Assembly (NCBI GenBank): GCA_030651135.1
Contig: JAUSCS010000006.1
Span: 194,851 to 258,850, forward strand
Direction: 5' to 3'
Source of the DNA: Candidatus Woesearchaeota archaeon
Lineage (GTDB): Archaea; Nanobdellota; Nanobdellia; Woesearchaeales; JACPBO01
Length of the DNA: 64,000 nt
Under the pieces are notes generated by a model. The model did not search any database, was not told the DNA's origin, and saw only the letters and a program-made list of their open reading frames with translations. The translations under genes were made by a program, and so were the position numbers. Shown one piece after another: positions 59,139 to 64,000 of this stretch; within the stretch, counting starts at the first letter, position 1, and each line of letters starts with the position of its first letter.

Positions 59139-62100
59139 TCAACCAGTATCCGCTATTGCATATAGTATATCAATTGATCCGCCTGTCCCCTGGATCCTTA
59201 ATTTTGAAGTGAAATCCCGCCATAAGTCGAATACAGCATCTGTTATCTTGTCTGCAAATGGCTTGGCTGCAATGTAAAATTTATCATCATCTTTGTAGCA
59301 TATGTATTTATTTGTCCTGTTGACATAATCATCACATATATTTAATGCGCTGAATCCTGTATAATTTATCACAAGGTATTTTGTTATAACGCCAGTAGCA
59401 TCAGGTATATTGTTTTCTATCAATGCAAAAATAGATTTATCTGTTGTTCTGAGCATGTATAGATGGCTGAAATCCTTTGTTTGGTTTATGAAAGAGTAAT
59501 CAAATGATACTGGATTGCCGCCAAAATCAAATGAAGGCTGCAAAATAATATTTATGAAGCTGTGTAATGCAAGTATTGGGTTTTCAAGGAAAATAAGCGA
59601 TAATGTTTTCAGATATGATGATGTAATTGTTGTCGGCATTGAAAATGCTGCATTGCTGTAAATCAATGTTTTTGAGGCATTGTTGTACCATGCTTTAGTG
59701 TTAGCATCGCATGAGTGGAATTGGCCATCATTTGTAACGGTGCAGCTCGATAATCCCAATACATCAATAAAGGCAGATATATTAGTATTCAATGTTATGC
59801 CGAATAATATTTTATCACTGTAATTCAAAATACAGACCTGATTTGCGCATGGCTGGTTGATCTGGCTGCCAAAAGTGCATGTATTCGAAATATAATCCTT
59901 TGCATTCTTTGTTCCAGTTATTATGTAATTATAATAATTCAGAACATTTGCATAATCATCGCAGAATAAAGTATATTCTGAGCTTCCTGCCAGCCTGATC
60001 ATTGTCAATGCCAGCTGCTTTGTCCTTGTTGTCCAGTTTCCATTTTCGCAGTAATGATCCAGAATGAACTGCCCGCCATTTATGCATTGCGGCGGTGATG
60101 AGCCAAAATAAGCTTCTGGATTGCTGTTGTTTTCATAAGTTCCAGACGGATTGACAAGGCATTGCGGCTGCTCTGGGCAGTACCCTGCTGCATTGTCCCA
60201 TGTTTTCTTCGGATAAGCATCTTCCCACTCTCCATTGATGCATCGTTTATTTTCATATGCCTGCGCATAAGGATTTCCTGCTTGATCATCAACGCAGATT
60301 GTTCCATTAAAGCACTGTGAGTCCTGGCAGCATGCTGTTGTAGATTCTGAAGGTGAACTTGAGCTGTGATTGATGATTAAACCGCCATTTGAAAGCCATT
60401 CTTCCAAGTAACCGCAATAAAAGCCGCCCCTGTTTGTGCAAAAAGCGTCATTTATTATCAAATTACCTGTATGCTGCGTGTCTTGCTTCGCTTGCAAAGC
60501 AGTAGGAAGATCGCAGCCGTAGAACTGGCCGCTAATGCTTACTATTTTCTTCCCTCCTTTGAAAGAAACGTCATCAAACCACGCTCTTTGGCCAGATGCT
60601 GCTGATAAAAAGATTTTAATATACCCATTTCCTAATCCGGGAGTATAAGTTAAATTGTAAGGATTCCAACCCACAGACACTGCTGCTGAATTTTCTAACG
60701 CTGTGCTTGGGCTTGCAGAGTTTTTATTTGCATCGTATAAATTTATTTTTGCATTTACATTGCCGCTATAATAGTATGTTAGCGTGTAAGTAACGCCATC
60801 AGTCACAGGAATGAAGTCGCTTTCTATTGATGCGCCGTTCAGCAGCTGAACTGCCGTTGGACGCGTTGTGCCGCCATTATAGCTGCTGATGTCTCCTGTT
60901 CTTGTCCAAGATTTTAAGTTATAAGCATCTACCCACTCCACCAAGCCAGAATTTTTAACCAATTCATTTGAAGACAAAATTGTGTTGTTGTTTATGGTCC
61001 TTTCATCCCAGCAGTTCTTGCTGTACAGTGGGTTCATAAGATCATTATATGCTTCATGAGGGTCTTCTCCGCAGCATAAGCTTCCTGTATAGCTGAATCC
61101 TGCTGATGTGCAGCTGCCTTCAGAATAAATGTCAAGGTCATTTGACCATAGTTTTTTGTCTGCTGTATCAACACAGTAATAAGTTTGACCGGGCCCATAT
61201 TCTATAATGGCGGGGCTTGTATACGCAGTTACAGTTGTGGTTGTTTTTACAACATCTCCTGTCTTGTTCCTTACTCCTTCGCCTGCGCCTCTGCATATGG
61301 GCGCTCCAGATGTGCTGTCAGAATATGCCTGTCCGTTTCCTCTGCATTCATAAATATTATAGGCACCATATGCATTGGAGCACATATATCCATGCGATTG
61401 CGTACTGGTAGGTGATGTTGCTATATCTATAGGACCGCCATAAAAATGAGGGCATGCTTGCCAGATGCCATTCGTATTTGAAACGTACATTGTGCCGGAA
61501 GCATTTATAATGTCACCCCTGCAGTCATCTGCTTTGAGCCATTCCCATGTGCTGTTTGTGCATATTATGCTGTTGTCTGAAGTTCTGTAACCTATATCGC
61601 TAGAATCATCGCCGCAGCATGCTGACGCTGTGCTGGACCAAGCTCTAAGTGCGGGATTATCCGCTTCTCCGCCAACAGGACATGCCGAGCAAGCTTCTTC
61701 ACTCAAATCAGGATTGTCCGTTATGTCATCACCGCAGCAGTTGTCTTGTGTTGTACTGATGTCTCCGTCGGCATTTATCCATATGTAGCCCCCACTTACG
61801 CATACTCCTTCACTGTAATCAGTATCCTCTTCATAATCACAGAGTTGGTTTTGATTGCTATCCATGCATGCTAAGAATTCTAATTCTCCTCCAACTATTT
61901 GATTTGTATAAACATATACTTTAGTGTCGTTTGTTTGTGTTGTAAATCCGTCTACACCAACTAATTCTTGTGATAATGAAGCTATTTTTTTTGATTCTGT
62001 ATATGTTATTGACGAACTACCGCTGAGAATTTCGTAATCACCGGCATCTGTTATATATGTAAGAGAGACATGTGAGTCGCCACCGCCGCCATCCCAGTTA

Positions 62101-62516
62101 CCTGCTGCTGTTTCAATTGTGTCTCCTGCTTTCACATCCATCTGGAGATCAAAATCAGATGTGCCATCACAGCCAATTGTGGCAATATAAGTCCCTTCTC
62201 TCGTACAATAAACAAACTGGTTGTCGCCGGGTGTTCCGCATGTTGCGCTCTCTCCGAAATAATCACAAACCCCCGTTGTTATTTTTTCTCCATCTTCGAG
62301 TTTTGTCAGGTATATTTTAAAATCGTCATCAACGCTGCCCAGGTCTATTTGTCCATCACATCCTGCCGAAAACGTGTTGCTATCGCCCGATGCTGTTGCA
62401 AAAAATGTATTTGTTAGAGAGTTGCAATCAGAGTAAACAATATAATCAAAAGAAACATCGCCAAAAACTACTTTCGACATCATTAACAAAAATAAAATTA
62501 TGATGAGTTTTTTCAT
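59139..62516 (-). CDS. Large Cys-rich secreted protein
   Basis: 1125 residues. Signal peptide 1-19 (IIILFLLMMSKVVFG). Many CC and CxC-like sites are spread over the N-terminal 800 residues (CCGDDITDNPDLSEEACSAC; CCGDDSSDIGYR; CCGEDPHEAY; ACCQDSQCFNGTICVDD). A carbohydrate-binding-like stretch (TYTLTYYYSGNVNAKINLYDANKN) is near 590. The last 250 residues have few Cys and no clear membrane helix. No catalytic motif seen. It overlaps its upstream gene by 4 nt. Confidence 0.72.
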   Translation of the reverse strand: MKKLIIILFLLMMSKVVFGDVSFDYIVYSDCNSLTNTFFATASGDSNTFSAGCDGQIDLGSVDDDFKIYLTKLEDGEKITTGVCDYFGESATCGTPGDNQFVYCTREGTYIATIGCDGTSDFDLQMDVKAGDTIETAAGNWDGGGGDSHVSLTYITDAGDYEILSGSSSITYTESKKIASLSQELVGVDGFTTQTNDTKVYVYTNQIVGGELEFLACMDSNQNQLCDYEEDTDYSEGVCVSGGYIWINADGDISTTQDNCCGDDITDNPDLSEEACSACPVGGEADNPALRAWSSTASACCGDDSSDIGYRTSDNSIICTNSTWEWLKADDCRGDIINASGTMYVSNTNGIWQACPHFYGGPIDIATSPTSTQSHGYMCSNAYGAYNIYECRGNGQAYSDSTSGAPICRGAGEGVRNKTGDVVKTTTTVTAYTSPAIIEYGPGQTYYCVDTADKKLWSNDLDIYSEGSCTSAGFSYTGSLCCGEDPHEAYNDLMNPLYSKNCWDERTINNNTILSSNELVKNSGLVEWVDAYNLKSWTRTGDISSYNGGTTRPTAVQLLNGASIESDFIPVTDGVTYTLTYYYSGNVNAKINLYDANKNSASPSTALENSAAVSVGWNPYNLTYTPGLGNGYIKIFLSAASGQRAWFDDVSFKGGKKIVSISGQFYGCDLPTALQAKQDTQHTGNLIINDAFCTNRGGFYCGYLEEWLSNGGLIINHSSSSPSESTTACCQDSQCFNGTICVDDQAGNPYAQAYENKRCINGEWEDAYPKKTWDNAAGYCPEQPQCLVNPSGTYENNSNPEAYFGSSPPQCINGGQFILDHYCENGNWTTRTKQLALTMIRLAGSSEYTLFCDDYANVLNYYNYIITGTKNAKDYISNTCTFGSQINQPCANQVCILNYSDKILFGITLNTNISAFIDVLGLSSCTVTNDGQFHSCDANTKAWYNNASKTLIYSNAAFSMPTTITSSYLKTLSLIFLENPILALHSFINIILQPSFDFGGNPVSFDYSFINQTKDFSHLYMLRTTDKSIFALIENNIPDATGVITKYLVINYTGFSALNICDDYVNRTNKYICYKDDDKFYIAAKPFADKITDAVFDLWRDFTSKLRIQGTGGSIDILYAIADTG

Positions 62517-63211
62517 GGCATTTCACCCAAACATCTTTCTTTAAGTTGCGGACTTGTAATCTCCATGCAAATAGCGGCGTCTTTTGTTTTCTTTGCAAGC
62601 ATATATATGCACGAATCTGCCTTGTTTTCTTCATCAGATTGTAATTGTTTGCATAGCTCTATGTTCGTTGTGTTGATAGCAACATCATACATGCAGCTAT
62701 TCCTTAAACGAGAGTCTGCAATATCATTGCAAAGCTCTAAGTTATTGGTCTTAGCAGCATATGTGCGGAGACAAAATTCTTGTTCAGATTCATTTTCCAA
62801 TAAATCACAATGGTTTTGTTTGCTTTGAACTGAAATAAGCGCAAAGCAATCTTTTCTCATATTCGCATTTTTAATTTCTTCACATAATGCAGGATTATTT
62901 TTAACAAGTGCTTGATCTCTGATAGAGAAATCTTCTGTTTGAACGTTTGATGTTTCCGGTGTTTTTTCCATTAGTTTAAGAACCAAGATGAATGCCATGA
63001 TGATAAAAATAATAACCATGAGGATTACGAACAGGGATTTGAAATTAGTCATTTTGGTCTCTGGCTTTTCTATTGGCTTAATTGACCCAGTTATTTCGTC
63101 TACAGCATTCTTTGGGTAGCCTGCTGTTAATAGTGCTTTTTTGATTCTTTCAATAGGACTGCCTTTTTTTAATTGTTTTTTGACGTAATCAACAACATCT
63201 TGGTTTGCCAT
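62513..63211 (-). CDS. Single-pass membrane protein with ten evenly spaced Cys
   Basis: 232 residues. Residues 5-42 are an inner helical motif (VKKQLKKGSPIERIKKALLTAGYPKNAVDEI); a membrane helix follows at 58-80. The outer part has Cys at 110, 122, 135, 147, 161, 173, 187, 201, 215, 227: steps of 12 to 14, about five repeats of the form CxxI ... RxxC. This suggests a disulfide-laced helical array. It is the second gene of the run, after the RHH gene (17-nt gap). Confidence 0.72.
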   Translation of the reverse strand: MANQDVVDYVKKQLKKGSPIERIKKALLTAGYPKNAVDEITGSIKPIEKPETKMTNFKSLFVILMVIIFIIMAFILVLKLMEKTPETSNVQTEDFSIRDQALVKNNPALCEEIKNANMRKDCFALISVQSKQNHCDLLENESEQEFCLRTYAAKTNNLELCNDIADSRLRNSCMYDVAINTTNIELCKQLQSDEENKADSCIYMLAKKTKDAAICMEITSPQLKERCLGEMP

Positions 63212-63228
63212 TTATAATGCCTCTTTTG

Positions 63229-63375
63229 TTAGTCTTTTTTGTTTTTATCCCCTTTTTTCAGCTTTTCCTCTATTGCTTCGTGTATGAATTGAATCAGTGT
63301 CTTATTCTGGAGAACAGCGTTTAGCTTGGCTTTTTTGTGAAGCTCGTCATCAATCTCGATGTTTATTCTTGTCAT
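63229..63375 (-). CDS. Ribbon-helix-helix (CopG/Arc-like) regulator
   Basis: 48 residues: MTRINIEIDDELHKKAKLNA then VLQNKTLIQFIHEAIEEKLKK. This is the beta strand plus two helices of RHH proteins, which bind DNA as dimers. Such small proteins often bind tandem repeats, and five 9-bp repeats lie just upstream. As it stands first in the run 63375-44920, it probably controls itself and the surface genes. Confidence 0.78.
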   Translation of the reverse strand: MTRINIEIDDELHKKAKLNAVLQNKTLIQFIHEAIEEKLKKGDKNKKD

Positions 63376-63382
63376 TTGAAAT

Positions 63383-63427
63383 AACTTATTTAACTTAGTT
63401 AACTTAGTTTACTTAGTTTACTTGTTT
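63383..63427. promoter_or_regulatory. Five 9-bp iterons upstream of the RHH gene
   Basis: Five head-to-tail units of the form AACTTAGTT, two perfect and three with one to three changes. They reach to within 8 bp of the RHH start and touch the TATA-like box at 63424-63433. Confidence 0.6.
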
Positions 63428-63433
63428 TAAATA
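63424..63433 (-). promoter_or_regulatory. TATA box of the RHH-surface gene run
   Basis: TATTTAAAAC on the minus strand is centred 54 bp before the ATG at 63375; the expected transcription start falls within the iterons. A second palindromic box TATTTAAATA lies at 63471-63480. Confidence 0.45.
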
Positions 63434-63489
63434 ATTAAGTTACTGATAACGGCTAATCTGGAAGTTCTTGTATTTAAATATTGCGGAAA

Positions 63490-64000
63490 TTACCTGAGAA
63501 GTTCGAAAAAAGACTTCAAATCGTGCCATCCCCTCATCTCGTAAGGAGCTGCAGCAAAGGAAGCGATCATTGTATTAACCTTGTACTTCCTGCACAGCTC
63601 AATGTTCTGGATCATCCTGCCTATGATCTGCGCCCTAAGCATGCCCTCTGAGCCAAGGATCGAATTAAATGAAAATCCTATTGTCTTTCCCTTTTCTTTT
63701 GCTATTGCGCACAATATATGGTTTAAGCCGGAATCCCTGTGATGGATGAAATCCCTTCTGCCAGTCTCTTCAAATGCAAATATAATGTCTGCTTTTGTTT
63801 TTTCAAGAACATATCTGTTGTCCTCTGCTGCTTTGACTAAGATCAATGTATCATCTTCTTTTTTTACTCTTTTAAAATGCTGTATCAGGGCAATATTCAG
63901 CTTTATTTTCGTATTTTTCTGTAATTCTTCTAAATTAGCAGCATCTTTTTTATTTTTATAAACAAAATATAATTCATCATAATCCAGCTTTTCAGCTATT
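63490..64000 (-). CDS. rnp3: RNase P protein component 3 (Rpp30), 5' end cut by window
   Basis: The last 169 codons are visible; the frame runs open to the window edge (IAEKLDYDELYFVYKNK). The C-terminal two thirds match Rpp30: ADIIFAFEETGRRDFIHHRDSGLNHILCAIAKEKGKTIGFSFNSIL and MIQNIELCRKYKVNTMIASFA, and near the end MRGWHDLKSFFELL. Rpp30 binds the catalytic RNA of RNase P and helps mature tRNA 5' ends. An internal TTG at 63846 should not be taken as the start. Confidence 0.9.
   Translation of the reverse strand, partial: IAEKLDYDELYFVYKNKKDAANLEELQKNTKIKLNIALIQHFKRVKKEDDTLILVKAAEDNRYVLEKTKADIIFAFEETGRRDFIHHRDSGLNHILCAIAKEKGKTIGFSFNSILGSEGMLRAQIIGRMIQNIELCRKYKVNTMIASFAAAPYEMRGWHDLKSFFELLR

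Noticed and set aside
63383-63427. CRISPR array
   Set aside because: Units are 9 bp with no spacers; they fit operator iterons. No cas genes are in the window.

Overview
The window reads as part of an AT-rich archaeal chromosome. Archaeal markers are RadA, an archaeal-type RPA, a TrmB-family regulator and the RNase P protein Rpp30. Many genes appear leaderless, with an AT-rich TATA box centred about 25-30 bp before the start codon; others have a GGAGGTG-type ribosome binding site. Strings of small NKK[GAS] pilin-like membrane proteins and huge cysteine-rich surface proteins suggest a DPANN lineage such as Woesearchaeota or Pacearchaeota. That placement is inference; no rRNA gene is present to settle it.

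Region 1 (1-11.2 kb, minus strand) is a tightly coupled sugar operon. It encodes a nearly complete route to a CMP-activated legionaminic-acid-like nonulosonate: 4,6-dehydratase, aminotransferase, acetyltransferase, hydrolysing 2-epimerase, nonulosonate synthase and CMP-transferase. It also carries a PseA/WbpG-type amidotransferase and a one-chain HisF-HisH ammonia source, which points to an acetamidino-modified sugar. An epimerase cut by the window edge and two radical SAM proteins share the operon.

Region 2 (11.3-24.4 kb) holds five more radical SAM proteins (three B12-binding type, two SPASM type), a TrmB regulator with a palindromic candidate operator, three glycosyltransferases, a methyltransferase and a GNAT acetyltransferase. 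It is probably a glycan or glycolipid assembly and modification region. Two divergent genes at 22.7 kb share one palindromic TATA box placed exactly midway between their start codons.

Region 3 (24.4-33.1 kb) has RadA with a small partner gene and RPA at its edges. Between them is an AT-rich accessory island: a BcgI-like restriction-modification pair flanked by a 12-bp direct repeat, an EEP-family hydrolase, and several unrecognised small genes with repeated promoter and 3' blocks. It also holds palindromes and one copy of a 70-nt structured repeat, whose second copy lies at 37.9 kb.

Region 4 (33.1-63.4 kb) is a very long minus-strand run of envelope genes, most of them overlapping or abutting. 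About a dozen have pilin-like N-termini. Others are single-pass or secreted: a 2498-residue adhesin-like protein with a duplicated half of about 500 residues, a PKD protein, and a 1125-residue Cys-rich protein. At 33-38 kb lie a catalytically degenerate LytM/M23 protein and a degenerate amidase_3 protein. Two plus-strand single genes (a lipoprotein, and a lipase fused to a SUMF1-type domain) interrupt the run. At its upstream end a ribbon-helix-helix gene sits just below five 9-bp iterons and may control the block. No pilus ATPase, platform protein or prepilin peptidase is visible here.

The window ends inside the Rpp30 gene. No rRNA, tRNA or CRISPR array was recognised, and no gene-free stretch exceeds 300 bases.
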